Part shown: positions 1 through 8,589 of the stretch, piece after piece
How the letters are laid out: each line of letters begins with the position of its first letter
Numbering within the stretch: the stretch's first letter is position 1
NCBI RefSeq assembly: GCF_903914075.1
Contig: NZ_CAIWNQ010000003.1
Coordinates: 434,001-498,000, forward strand
DNA: 64,000 bases
Direction of reading: 5' to 3'
From: Ruegeria sp. THAF57
GTDB lineage: Bacteria; Pseudomonadota; Alphaproteobacteria; Rhodobacterales; Rhodobacteraceae
The notes under the pieces: model-generated
Databases searched by the model: none
The model's input: only the letters and a program-made list of their open reading frames with translations
What the model was told of the DNA's origin: nothing
Position numbers and translations under genes: made by a program

Positions 1-59
1 GAAGCGGTGGATGAGGACATTCCACTTATTCATGACCGTGTGGATGTCGGGCATTAGTT

Positions 60-473
60 CATTTGACTGTATTACGCGATCTCGATTGAACGTATTCAGT
101 AAAACGAAGGAGAAACTATCCAGGCCAGATGGCTTAACTATCCGTCCGCTCGAATTGCAAGACAACGAACAGTGGCGCAGGCTGTGGACAGCATACTTGG
201 GTTTCTACGAGACTGCTGTAAACGGATGCAGGTGAATACAATTGTCTGATCGCTGAGTTGGACGGAAAGCCGGTTGGATTATCGCACAATCTCTACCATC
301 GGTTCATGTGGTCGGTCGAGGATACGTGTTATCTTATGGATCTTTTCACTGATCCGCAGGTCAGGGGAAAAGGTGTTGATCGAGCTCTGATCGAATGTGT
401 CTTTCAACCCGCCAAGCAGGAAGGTGTTTCAACCACCTACTGGACAACTCAAGAATTCAACTACGAAGGTTGA
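60..473 (+). pseudogene. Broken GNAT-family N-acetyltransferase
   Basis: Two adjacent reading frames carry pieces of one GNAT acetyltransferase. The first ends with LTIRPLELQDNEQWRRLW and stops near 235. The second, from about 243 in another frame, has the core AELDGKPVGL, an acidic YLMDLFTDPQ strand and the acetyl-CoA loop VRGKGVDRAL. Some 25-30 residues that normally join them are missing, and the second piece ends at FNYEG where family members usually continue for about 15-20 residues. I infer an internal deletion with frameshift plus 3' truncation, so it is unlikely to be functional. The true start is not visible. Confidence 0.7.
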
Positions 474-1072
474 GTTCTGTAAGCCAAAGTAGCCTATAAA
501 CGCCATTTATTGTCTGTGAAAAAATCGAATAACTGGTGCCGTCTTGCCGGAAAAACTCATCTTGAGGCGGGCAAGGGTTTAGTAGCCTCCTTCCATATAA
601 AATTGATCCCAGAAAATTAACTCACATCTAGACCTGGGGCTACTCGATTGGCGGTGATGCTGTATATTCAGTTCCCATTTTCGCTCCCAATGGTGAAACA
701 CTTTTTGCGCGTTGAAGGATCGAAGTTAGCAAGGTTATCGTCCGGTATTGGTGGCACCGTCTCGACGCCATGTTCGCGTCAGAGGTCCGAAGAAATACTG
801 TTCGATAATTGCGGAGGTCATATCAGTGGTTTTTTTGGTCTAACGCGGAGTTCGTTGGCCTGCTCGTAACAGGACATTGTCGGTTGCTACGGCCGTTGAA
901 GCCCTGTCTGGCGCGTGCTGTATTGGAAAGCAGCCGCTAGGTAGCGATAGATGCTGTGTTTTTGAATGCCAATTGCCGCAAGCCGGTGAAAACTGAACGA
1001 ACCGCCCCTATTTTGGATGGGTTAGATTTTCACCTGCATCTCAGGCCAGACCAACCGATCCACAGTGATATT
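474..1072. other. Intergenic stretch without a recognisable gene
   Basis: No frame here gives a convincing protein. A 73-codon frame at 648-869 has no recognisable domain and no good ribosome binding site. The stretch lies between a broken acetyltransferase and an intact synthase and reads as decayed DNA. The only functional element I can support is the AGGAG at 1073-1077, just past its end, which serves the next gene. Confidence 0.5.
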
Positions 1073-1082
1073 AGGAGAGCAC

Positions 1083-2756
1083 ATGTCTGCTTTTGACCAA
1101 ACCGCAACCTCCTTCACCAAAGCCTCGGATTTGTTAGTCGCAGCGCTGGAGGCTGAAGGTGTCGAATATGTTTTCGCTGTCCCCGGCGAGGAAAACCTGG
1201 ATGTGTTGGAGTCTTTAAGGACGTCCAAGATTGAACTTGTTCTGACCCGTCATGAACAGGGCGCAGCGTTCATGGCCGCAACATATGGGCGATTGACGGG
1301 CAAGGCGGGGGTCTGCATGGCAACACTGGGCCCCGGCGCCACAAATTTTGCGACACCAGCCGCCTATGCGCATTTGGGCGGGATGCCACTGGTTATGATC
1401 ACGGGCCAAAAGCCGATCAAAAAATCGAAGCAGGGCCAGTTTCAGATCATTGATGTGGTGGGTTTGTTCGACCCGATTTGCAAGATGTCCAAGCAGATTG
1501 TGCACGGCAACACCATCCCCTCGTTAATCCGAGAAGCGTTTCGCGTCGCGCAAGAGGAGCGTCCCGGCGCCGTTCTACTGGAACTTCCCGAGGATATAGC
1601 AGCCGAAGATACCACCGAGCCGGTCCTGCAACCTCATCCGCGCTACTACGCCGTGGCTGGTGACAGGGTTCTGAATGAGGCGGCCGAGATGATCCGCTCG
1701 GCTAGTATGCCTTTGCTTTTGTTGGGGGCGGGAGCCAACCGAAAGCATGCTCGCAGCGCTCTCAGCCAGTTTGTGAATGACACGCAGATTCCTTTCTTTG
1801 ACACACAGATGGGCAAAGGCGTTGTAGACGAGCGGTCCGATCTGTTTTTAGGAACGGCGGCGTTGTCAGACGGGGACTACCTGCACTGCGCCATCGAACG
1901 GGCTGATCTGATTATCAACGTGGGTCATGATGTGGTGGAAAAACCGCCCTTCTTCATGAAGGAAGGTGGAACCAAGGTTATCCATGTGAACTACAAGGCG
2001 GCGCAAGTTGACCAAGTCTATTTCCCGCAGGTCGAGGTTGTCGGCGATCTGGCTCAATCCATCGAACGGTTGGGCGAAAAGCTTGGTGGCCCACTGGATT
2101 TTGACCGCAGCTATTTCGAGAGGGTCAAGCAGGAAACCGATATGCATATCTCGGCAGGAGCAGACGATCCACGCTTTCCGGTGATCCCACAGCGGTTTGT
2201 GGCCGATACACGCAAAGTCATGCGCGACTGCGATATCATCGCATTGGACAATGGCATCTATAAAATATGGTACGCGCGAAATTATCAGGCCTACCAGCCC
2301 AATACAGTCTTGCTGGATAACGCATTGGCCACGATGGGAGCCGGCCTTCCCTCAGCCATGATGGCGGCCAAACTCTATCCTGACAGGCGCGTCATGGCGA
2401 TTTGTGGCGATGGTGGCTTTATGATGAACAGTCAGGAGGTTGAAACGGCCGTTCGCTTGGGCCTCAATCTGGTTGTAACCATTCTGAACGACAGCTCGTA
2501 TGGGATGATCCGTTGGAAGCAATCTCACGCCGGGTTTGAAGATTGGGGGCTGGAGTTTAACAACCCTGATTTTGTGCAATATGCTAGAAGCTATGGCGCA
2601 ACCGGTCACCGGGTGGAGCGAACCGTTGACCTGGTACCCACCTTTGATCAGGCGTTTGCAGCAGGTGGCGTACACCTGATCGATCTTCCTGTTGATTACA
2701 GTGAAAACCAACGCGTTCTGATTGACGAGCTGGCCGAAAAGGTCTGTTTGATCTGA
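1083..2756 (+). CDS. Acetolactate synthase-like ThDP enzyme
   Basis: A 557-residue thiamine-diphosphate enzyme of the acetolactate synthase/acetohydroxyacid synthase family, expected to condense two pyruvates to 2-acetolactate. The N-terminal pyrimidine-binding domain has the catalytic glutamate in TRHEQGAAFMA. A central domain follows, then a C-terminal PP domain with ICGDGGFMMNSQE and a downstream Asn (LNDSSYGMIRW) that binds Mg-ThDP. I chose ATG 1083 over the in-frame GTG at 1065 because AGGAG at 1073-1077 is well spaced from it. No regulatory subunit gene (ilvN-like) is adjacent, so a catabolic AlsS-type or a relaxed-specificity enzyme fits better than the biosynthetic IlvB. It stands alone between two decayed regions. 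Confidence 0.85.
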   Translation: MSAFDQTATSFTKASDLLVAALEAEGVEYVFAVPGEENLDVLESLRTSKIELVLTRHEQGAAFMAATYGRLTGKAGVCMATLGPGATNFATPAAYAHLGGMPLVMITGQKPIKKSKQGQFQIIDVVGLFDPICKMSKQIVHGNTIPSLIREAFRVAQEERPGAVLLELPEDIAAEDTTEPVLQPHPRYYAVAGDRVLNEAAEMIRSASMPLLLLGAGANRKHARSALSQFVNDTQIPFFDTQMGKGVVDERSDLFLGTAALSDGDYLHCAIERADLIINVGHDVVEKPPFFMKEGGTKVIHVNYKAAQVDQVYFPQVEVVGDLAQSIERLGEKLGGPLDFDRSYFERVKQETDMHISAGADDPRFPVIPQRFVADTRKVMRDCDIIALDNGIYKIWYARNYQAYQPNTVLLDNALATMGAGLPSAMMAAKLYPDRRVMAICGDGGFMMNSQEVETAVRLGLNLVVTILNDSSYGMIRWKQSHAGFEDWGLEFNNPDFVQYARSYGATGHRVERTVDLVPTFDQAFAAGGVHLIDLPVDYSENQRVLIDELAEKVCLI

Positions 2757-3005
2757 TCCGGTTTCTAAGTTTGGTCGGAGAGATTGGGCTGGAGGCGGGC
2801 AGAGTGTAAAAAACACCAGGTCGACGTGGTTTCCTGCTACGCCCACAGAAGCTTGTGTTGCGAAAAATTCGTCAATTTCCTGCGTGTTTCGGTGTTCCGG
2901 GCGGGGATGGTCACTGTTCGCATCACTGATGCCCCTCTGAAATGGTACTAACTTGCCCGCCAAGTGTTTGTTCAGCCACGCCCAGCGCCTCGGACGATGT
3001 TTATG

Positions 3006-3237
3006 TCACGCGGCATCGCTGGCCTTTTTCGGCTGGTTGCGGTTTCTGGCCTTGAAGGCGTCGATGCTCGACCGGTCGATCCGTGTGACACGACCGGTCG
3101 AGTAGCCGGTCAAATCGCCGGAGTCGAGCGAGCGCCAGACGGTTGAGGTCGATACTTGCAACTCCCGGCAGGTTTCCTTGACCGACAGGTCCCCGAGGAT
3201 TGACTTGGGGCAGGTACGGGCGGGTTCATGCCACGCT
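3006..3237 (-). CDS. Small excisionase-like HTH protein (start unclear)
   Basis: The minus-strand frame encodes a MerR/excisionase-like winged helix: LSVKETCRELQVSTSTVWR, then a wing and TRIDRSSIDAFKAR, with a basic C-terminus. Such proteins bind DNA beside integrase genes as recombination directionality factors or small regulators. No ATG or GTG lies just upstream in frame. The preceding gene stops around 3226 in another frame (GTGGCATGA), so either an unusual start is used or one base has been lost. Its place directly downstream of the broken integrase supports an excisionase-type role. I am fairly sure of the fold and unsure of the start and of function. Confidence 0.5.
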
Positions 3238-3624
3238 CTCCTCGTTCGGCATGAAACGCTGGCGGTCCAAATAAGCGCCCAGTGAGCTGTGGGTGATGCG
3301 CAGGCGTTGGCCAACTTTGTAAGCGTTCAGCTCTTCGGACAGAACCAGTTTCAACACCGCCGTACGCGTCACACGCAGTTCTCTCGTGGTGGCAGTCGGT
3401 GTCAGGTCTGGTTTAACGCTTTCGGGTTCCAGTAAAGGCATGGACGGCCTCCTTTCAGAGAACGTCGTAACCCACCGAAGTGGGTTGAATTGGGTTCTAG
3501 CCGGATAGCGACGTGCGACTTCTGAGCGAAGCCATCTGCGCACGGTATCAGGGTGGGGCAGCGTTTCTCCGTCCGCCCTTTCACATGTCGTTAGGATCTC
3601 AAGCGCGGCACTTTCCACGGTCAT
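3226..3624 (-). CDS. Helix-turn-helix DNA-binding protein beside integrase remnant
   Basis: A 132-residue protein. Residues about 75-125 form an HTH_17/excisionase-like module (TTRELRVTRTAVLKLVLSEE, then a wing with YKVGQRLRITHSS). The N-terminal half (TVRRWLRSEVARRYP) looks like another short helical DNA-binding segment. It starts inside the 3' end of the integrase remnant and runs into the second HTH gene, an arrangement typical of integrase-excisionase modules of integrated elements. The frame is open and could still be translated, but the integrase it would serve is dead. Function in recombination is inferred from position only. Confidence 0.5.
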   Translation of the reverse strand: MTVESAALEILTTCERADGETLPHPDTVRRWLRSEVARRYPARTQFNPLRWVTTFSERRPSMPLLEPESVKPDLTPTATTRELRVTRTAVLKLVLSEELNAYKVGQRLRITHSSLGAYLDRQRFMPNEESVA

Positions 3625-4379
3625 TTTCTAACCGCTGTCCAAAATGCGTAGGCCTTCGCGGATGCTCCAAGTCAATCTTCGACCACTCAGCGCCCAACGC
3701 CTCGCTGATGCGGGTGCCTGTAAAGAATTGCAAGCGCATGATGTCCCGGTCGATGTCTTGCAGTACGTCGAGGCCCCGGACCATCGTGCGCAGTTCGGAC
3801 ATGGACTGGCGGTAGTCTTTGATCTGCGATTTCGGTGTCTTGTCCAACTGTGGGGGTGGTACGCCTGCGGACATTATTTTCTTTTTGCTCGCCCACTTGA
3901 ACATGCTTGCCATTGCCATGCGGATGTTGCGAGCCGCACCAAGTTTGTCATCTATCAGGTGGGCAAATGTCGCGTTCAGGGCCTCCACGTCAGTGCGCCT
4001 AGGCGCATGCCACCATGGATGGGCAAGACGATCTTGATGAGGATCTTCTGCGACCGCCGCCACGACATTGCGCCGCGCGTCTGCATGGTTGCTAATTAGG
4101 TCTCTGTCAGTTCGTCTAGCGTAGTTTCAGACTACTTGTCGGCGCCTTTGGTGATAGGTCGCGCCCGCGCCTCTGGTGCCTCGGCAAGGCTCATAGCGGG
4201 ATAATGCCCGAGGGTGACCTGACGCTGCCGCTTGCCTTTTTGGGTGCGGTATATCCAACGCTTGCCCTGTGTGGTGACCACAAGGGTAAGACCCGCTTAT
4301 TGCGCGTCCGCGAGTCGCGGTCGTCCTGATCGACTCGACTTGCAACAGATGTCAGAAAGTCAGATGTATTCTTTGGCAT
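3599..4379 (-). pseudogene. Degenerate tyrosine integrase with DUF4102-type N-terminus
   Basis: Starting at ATG 4379 (MPKNTSDFL), pieces of one integrase are spread over all three minus frames. After a frameshift near 4280, GKRWIYRTQKGKRQRQV and TLGHYPAMSLAEA form the arm-binding DUF4102-like domain, ending in a stop at 4132. A core-binding segment (ARNIRMAMASMFKWASKKK) and the start of the catalytic domain (LQFFTGTRISEALGAEW, holding the first catalytic Arg) follow to about 3620. The later His-x-x-Arg box and the nucleophilic Tyr are absent. At least two frameshifts and a 3' loss make it a pseudogene. It marks a former integrative element next to the synthase gene at 1083. Confidence 0.75.
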
Positions 4380-4710
4380 GGCCGTGTTCTTGAGCAGTTC
4401 GGTCGTGTTAGTCGGGGGGCTGTTGGAGCCCGCCTGCCGACCTTTAACTATCAACACAGCAGCATGCCCGCCAACCTCGCGTCACTGATGCGTCACTGTT
4501 GTAGTATGATATCAACAGGGGGTGCTGACAGAGGCAGTGAAGCGGCTTGGTGCTGCAGGCAAGCGACTGTGTATTAAGGTATTTTCTCTATGTTTGTGGG
4601 AATTCCGCTTGGGCAAGGTCTGAGAACGCCCAGTTGCGGGGTATTTGCGTTTGGCTGCTTTGGAAGTTGGGAGGGATTGTGACAAGTGCTGGAGCGAGGG
4701 GCGCTAGCCC

Positions 4711-4740
4711 GCCGCCATTGGCGCTTGAACCAATGGCGGC
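4711..4740. terminator. Perfect 11-bp hairpin (4711-4721 / 4730-4740)
   Basis: GCCGCCATTGG pairs exactly with CCAATGGCGGC across an 8-base loop. It is followed within 7 bases by the T-rich start of the dispersed repeat at 4747. It resembles a rho-independent terminator, but no intact plus-strand gene ends just before it, so it may be part of a mobile repeat unit (compare 53442-53514). Confidence 0.55.
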
Positions 4741-4746
4741 ACCTCG

Positions 4747-4775
4747 GGATATTTTTAGCCAGATGAAGGGCGGAT
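4747..4775 (+). repeat. 29-bp dispersed repeat, copy 1
   Basis: A 29-base segment beginning GGATATTTTTAGCCAGATG and ending GCGGAT. It occurs again at 53486-53514 with a single difference at base 23. Both copies are in the same orientation and both follow a GC-rich stem-loop. Confidence 0.8.
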
Positions 4776-4833
4776 CGGGGAATTGCGGTTGGGGTTGGGA
4801 CGTGCATGATGTTCGCAAAGCAAAGAGGGTTAA

Positions 4834-5583
4834 ATGGCTGTGGCTGAATTTCTGGACACCGCGCAGGGGCGGCAGTTGGCGTATCACAAAAGCGAAGGGA
4901 CGGGGCCGACCGTTGTGTTTCTGGGCGGACTCAAGTCAGACATGGAAGGCACTAAGGCAGTGCATCTTGAGGCCTGGGCGCAGGAGCGCGGGCAGGCGTT
5001 TTTGCGGTTCGACTATTCCGGGCACGGTGAAAGCGGGGGCGCTTTCGAAGAGGGGTGCATCGGGGATTGGCATGAGGATACAACGGCCGCGGTTGCCGAG
5101 TTAACTGAGGGGCCTTTGATTGTCGTGGGGTCTTCGATGGGCGGATGGCAGGCCTTGTTGCTGGCCAAGATGATGCCGGATCGGATTGCAGGCATGGTCA
5201 CGATCGCAGCGGCGCCAGACTTTACCGAGGATGGATACTGGGCTTCGTTCACGGATGCTCAGAAACAGGCGCTGGAGGAGGTCGGGTATGTTGAGCTGCC
5301 GTCGGACTATATGGAGCCCTACATCATTACGAAACGGATGATCGAAGATGGCCGCGCCCGACTTGTCCTGCGTAGCCCGTTGGAACTGCCGTTTCCGGTG
5401 CGCTTTTTGCAGGGCACCGAGGATACTGCGGTTTCAACCGCAACTGCGGTCAGACTGCTTGAACATGCGACTGGACCCGACATGAGTTTGCTGCTTGTCA
5501 AAGATGCGGATCACCGGTTTTCGGACGGGCCGTGCCTTGGGCTGATCGAGCAGGCCGTCATAGATGTGATGAATGCATCATGA
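4834..5583 (+). CDS. Alpha/beta hydrolase, ABHD10-like serine esterase
   Basis: A 249-residue single-domain alpha/beta hydrolase. The nucleophile elbow is GSSMGGW (Ser near residue 99). An acid in GTEDTAV and a late His in DADHRF complete the triad, and FDYSGHGES is the usual preceding loop. The sequence pattern resembles ABHD10 and bacterial relatives that hydrolyse acyl esters or thioesters; the natural substrate is not evident. No signal peptide is visible, so it is probably cytoplasmic. Its stop overlaps the start of the next hydrolase (ATGA), implying translational coupling. The start follows a weak AGAGGG-type site. Confidence 0.85.
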   Translation: MAVAEFLDTAQGRQLAYHKSEGTGPTVVFLGGLKSDMEGTKAVHLEAWAQERGQAFLRFDYSGHGESGGAFEEGCIGDWHEDTTAAVAELTEGPLIVVGSSMGGWQALLLAKMMPDRIAGMVTIAAAPDFTEDGYWASFTDAQKQALEEVGYVELPSDYMEPYIITKRMIEDGRARLVLRSPLELPFPVRFLQGTEDTAVSTATAVRLLEHATGPDMSLLLVKDADHRFSDGPCLGLIEQAVIDVMNAS

Positions 5584-6563
5584 TGCGGCTAATAGGTCGT
5601 CTGTGTTTGGCTCTTATCGCTGTTGGGGGCCTGATTTACTGGTTTGGCCCACGCGAAGTTGTAGACCTTCATCCTCAGTTTGATCCTCGGAAATTTGGCG
5701 AGGGCGTCCAAGTCTATTTCGAAAGCGTCGAGTCGGCTTTTGACGATATCGTCCCCGGGGTCGAAAAGCGCGTGATCTGGCAGGACGGTTTCAAAGAGCG
5801 CAGAACCCCGGTTTCCGTTCTTTATCTGCATGGGTTTTCCGCGTCGTCCGAGGAAATCCGCCCGGTGCCCGATATGGTCGCTGACGCACTGGGGGCAAAT
5901 CTGGTCTATACGCGGCTGCAGGGGCACGGGCGTAGCAGCGAGGCAATGGCGGACGGAACGGCCTCGGGCTGGATGCAGGATCTGGCCGAGGGGCTGGCTG
6001 CGGCGCGTGCGGTAGGCGATCAGGTTGTCGTGATTTCGACATCGACAGGCGGGACACTAGCAGCAGCCGCTGCCATAGACGAAGACCTGAGCAGGGATCT
6101 GGCGGGTATTGTCTTTGTCTCGCCCAATTTCGGAGTGAACACACCCGGTGCCTGGATACCCGGATTACCTTGGGCGCGGGATTGGCTGCCTGTTCTGATG
6201 GGAGAGACACGGGACGTCTCTGGCCCGGATCCGGAGAAGAACCTGTATTGGTCAACGACCTATCCTTGGGAAGCGGTCGTGCCAATGACGGTGTTGGTGG
6301 ATGCGGTGAATAGGCTTGATTACTCTGACGCAAAGGTCCCGGCGTTGTTTTGGTTTTCGGATGATGATCAAGTTGTAAGGCCAGATATCACGCACGAGGT
6401 TGCGGCGACGTGGGGCGCGCAATCGACAACGGAATTGGTGACAATGGGCCCCGAGGATGACCCCGCCTCGCATGTTGTCGCCGGGAGGTTGATGTCACCG
6501 GGGCAAACGGATGCGACCGTAGCGGGTATATTGAACTGGTTAGAAATTTTGGGGATCAGGTAA
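5580..6563 (+). CDS. Membrane-anchored alpha/beta hydrolase (carboxylesterase-like)
   Basis: A 327-residue hydrolase. An N-terminal hydrophobic helix (LIGRLCLALIAVGGLIYWF) should anchor it in the inner membrane with the catalytic domain in the periplasm. YLHGFSASSEE forms the oxyanion region, STSTGG the nucleophile elbow, FSDDDQVV carries the acid and DDPASHVVAG the His. The ATG at 5580 overlaps the stop of the preceding hydrolase; ATG 5583 is the alternative. The pair is probably co-transcribed with the genes at 6579 and 7293. An esterase or lysophospholipase activity is inferred; the substrate is unknown. Confidence 0.8.
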   Translation: MMRLIGRLCLALIAVGGLIYWFGPREVVDLHPQFDPRKFGEGVQVYFESVESAFDDIVPGVEKRVIWQDGFKERRTPVSVLYLHGFSASSEEIRPVPDMVADALGANLVYTRLQGHGRSSEAMADGTASGWMQDLAEGLAAARAVGDQVVVISTSTGGTLAAAAAIDEDLSRDLAGIVFVSPNFGVNTPGAWIPGLPWARDWLPVLMGETRDVSGPDPEKNLYWSTTYPWEAVVPMTVLVDAVNRLDYSDAKVPALFWFSDDDQVVRPDITHEVAATWGAQSTTELVTMGPEDDPASHVVAGRLMSPGQTDATVAGILNWLEILGIR

Positions 6564-6578
6564 TGCAGGGGGGCTTTG

Positions 6579-7211
6579 ATGCGTAAACCGGCCAGCATGT
6601 GGAGCCTTGAAACCTTTGGCAGGGTGCGACTGTCCCGTCATTTCTTCATGCGTGATTTTTTGTATTCCGAGATTGGCAACTTTCACGAAAAACAGAACAT
6701 TCCCGACAATCCTGATTTGGCGATCCAAACGGGGCGAGCCTTTTGCGAAACTCTTCTGGACCCGCTGGAGGAAACCTTTGGCCGGGTCGCGGTGCGGTCT
6801 GGCTATCGCTCACCTTCGTTGAACCGGTTCGGGAATGAAAACCGTCTGAACTGTGCGCGAAATGACAATCCTCTGGAATGCCATATTTGGGATCGTGGGG
6901 AAGGGGATGACCGGATCGCGGGGGCCTCGGTCGTGATCCCGTGGTTTGCTGATCAATACGAAACCGGTCGCGACTGGCGCGACCTTGCTTGGTGGATGCA
7001 TGACCATCTGGATTATTCCGAAATCTGGTTTTTCCCTAAGCTCTGCGCTTTCAATCTGGTCTGGAGGCCGATCCCCCACCGCCGGATCGACAGCTATATT
7101 GCACCGCGCGGTACCTTGCTGCGCGCAGGTGCCAAGCCGACTGAGAATCTGAACACCCGAAAGGCGCGTTATGCGGATTTTCCGAAGTTCCGGGGAATAG
7201 ACTATCCCTGA
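6579..7211 (+). CDS. Peptidase M15-like protein of unknown role
   Basis: A 210-residue protein that I place tentatively with the M15/Hedgehog-like D-Ala-D-Ala peptidase superfamily. FGRVAVRSGYRSPSLN resembles the conserved VRSGYRS strand of these proteins, and His and Asp residues occur later (ECHIWD, WWMHDHLDYSEIWFF). The usual HxxxxxD metal site is not clearly kept, since the central region reads ARNDNPLECHIWD, so enzymatic activity is doubtful. No signal peptide is seen. ATG 6579 follows a G-rich stretch 15 bases after the previous stop, so it is probably in the same operon. Family assignment is moderate. Confidence 0.6.
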   Translation: MRKPASMWSLETFGRVRLSRHFFMRDFLYSEIGNFHEKQNIPDNPDLAIQTGRAFCETLLDPLEETFGRVAVRSGYRSPSLNRFGNENRLNCARNDNPLECHIWDRGEGDDRIAGASVVIPWFADQYETGRDWRDLAWWMHDHLDYSEIWFFPKLCAFNLVWRPIPHRRIDSYIAPRGTLLRAGAKPTENLNTRKARYADFPKFRGIDYP

Positions 7212-7292
7212 GTTTTTTCTTGCCGACATTAGAAAAACCTCACATCCTGCGGAAAAGTAACGCCAAGGTGGTCGAATTTAAGGAGGCCCTGC

Positions 7293-8009
7293 GTGATCGA
7301 ACCGTTGGTTTTTCTGCCCGGGTTCATGTGCGACGCGCGGTTGTTCGGAGCTCAGATACTCTACCTGTCTTACCAACGCGCGGTGACGGTTGCTCCGGTG
7401 ACGACGGGTGACCGCATCGAAGAGATTGCCTCTGGCTTGCTGGACCAACTACCGCATCGTTTCGCCCTTGGTGGGTTTAGCATGGGTGGCGTTGTCGCGT
7501 TAGAGATCGTTCGGCGTGCACCTCAGCGCGTGTCCCGTTTGTGCCTGATGTCAACGGACGCGCAGGCCGATACACCTCAGATCGCGGCAGACCGGGAAGA
7601 GCTTATCGTAGGCGCAAAGTCGGGGCGGCTTGAAGATGTCATGAATAGGCTGATTGGATCCGAGACTTTAGCACCGGGTCTGGGACGGGTTCCCGTCTTG
7701 AAAGAAGTCATGGCGATGGCAAAGGAACTAGGGGCGGACGTCTTCGAACGTCAGATGCGCGCCCTGCAACGGCGTCCAGACCAGCAAGGCGCGCTGAGGC
7801 ATATCGAAGTGCCAACGCTGGTTTTATGCGGGGCGCACGATCAGCTTACACCCGTGCGTCGGCATGCGTTCATGGCGGAAATGATCCCAAATGCCGAGTT
7901 GAAGGTCATCGACGAAGCAGGGCATCTGCCCCCGCTCGAGGCCCCCGCAGCCGTGAACACGGCACTTGAATCCTGGTTGAATGCCCCGGTTCGGCTGCCC
8001 TATTTGTAA
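7293..8009 (+). CDS. Alpha/beta hydrolase
   Basis: A 238-residue hydrolase of the MhpC/BioH-like group starting at GTG 7293 behind AAGGAGG (7280-7286). PLVFLPGFMCD is the oxyanion loop, GGFSMGGVVALEI the nucleophile elbow, CGAHDQLTPV carries the acid and DEAGHLPPLEAP the His. It is probably cytoplasmic. The substrate cannot be read from the sequence. It ends 10 bases inside the convergent DUF6151 gene, so the two genes overlap tail to tail. Confidence 0.85.
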   Translation: MIEPLVFLPGFMCDARLFGAQILYLSYQRAVTVAPVTTGDRIEEIASGLLDQLPHRFALGGFSMGGVVALEIVRRAPQRVSRLCLMSTDAQADTPQIAADREELIVGAKSGRLEDVMNRLIGSETLAPGLGRVPVLKEVMAMAKELGADVFERQMRALQRRPDQQGALRHIEVPTLVLCGAHDQLTPVRRHAFMAEMIPNAELKVIDEAGHLPPLEAPAAVNTALESWLNAPVRLPYL

Positions 8010-8584
8010 TACGCTGCCCGTTCAGATTGGCTGAGGATTACAGGCGTTGCCACGGGCTGTCTGGTCTTGGGGTCGAAGAAGACAGAGTTCTTCCAGCTTC
8101 CGGACATCCGCGACTTCAGTACGCGCGAAATCAATCCAGTGACGGCAGGTCCCAGCTTTTCATGGGATTGTTTGCCGTTGCGTTGTGGAACAAACCCTCG
8201 GGTCGTGATGGGGCCCAAGCCGCTTGGGTCTGCAATTCGTTTCACGATGAACCCCGCAAAGGGGAATTTCGGCGTTCGGGTCGTAACCGCAAGTGGCGCG
8301 TTACAGCAACTTGCGTACCAGCGCAGCATACCCTTGGGGCTGAGCTGCATCAGGGCCAAGTGTTCGGCCCCGCCGTCAATCCTGATTTCTTCTGGCAGCA
8401 TCTGCAGCACCTCGACGGGGCCGGGGGCCGGGTCGGGTTGCCCGAAATATAGCTGAGCCGCGCGGCAGTCATGGCAGAAACACACTGTATGCGTTGCGGA
8501 TTTCGCCCCCGCAGCGGTGATCGCGCCGTGAAGCGCGCCACAATTGCAGGAAAATGCGAAATCCTCCGCCATGGAACTTGGCAT
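8000..8584 (-). CDS. DUF6151 family, GFA-like zinc-binding protein
   Basis: A protein of about 194 residues with a GFA-type cysteine pattern: FSCNCGALHG near the start, VCFCHDCRAAQ about 25 residues later and YASCCNAPLAV in the middle. These resemble the zinc sites of the GFA/CENP-V fold. I recognise the whole as DUF6151; no enzymatic role is established. It starts 5 bases after the phaZ stop (ATG 8584, or 8572), so it is likely read through from phaZ. A link to PHB turnover rests only on that position. Confidence 0.7.
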   Translation of the reverse strand: MPSSMAEDFAFSCNCGALHGAITAAGAKSATHTVCFCHDCRAAQLYFGQPDPAPGPVEVLQMLPEEIRIDGGAEHLALMQLSPKGMLRWYASCCNAPLAVTTRTPKFPFAGFIVKRIADPSGLGPITTRGFVPQRNGKQSHEKLGPAVTGLISRVLKSRMSGSWKNSVFFDPKTRQPVATPVILSQSERAAYYK

Positions 8585-8589
8585 GGTGA

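Noticed and set aside
648..869. 73-codon plus frame in the gap before the synthase
   Set aside because: No ribosome binding site, no domain and no codon pattern; too short to support alone.
4547..5104. 185-codon plus frame before the first hydrolase
   Set aside because: Overlaps the hairpin, the dispersed repeat and the start of a well-supported hydrolase in another frame; Trp/Gly/Arg-rich.
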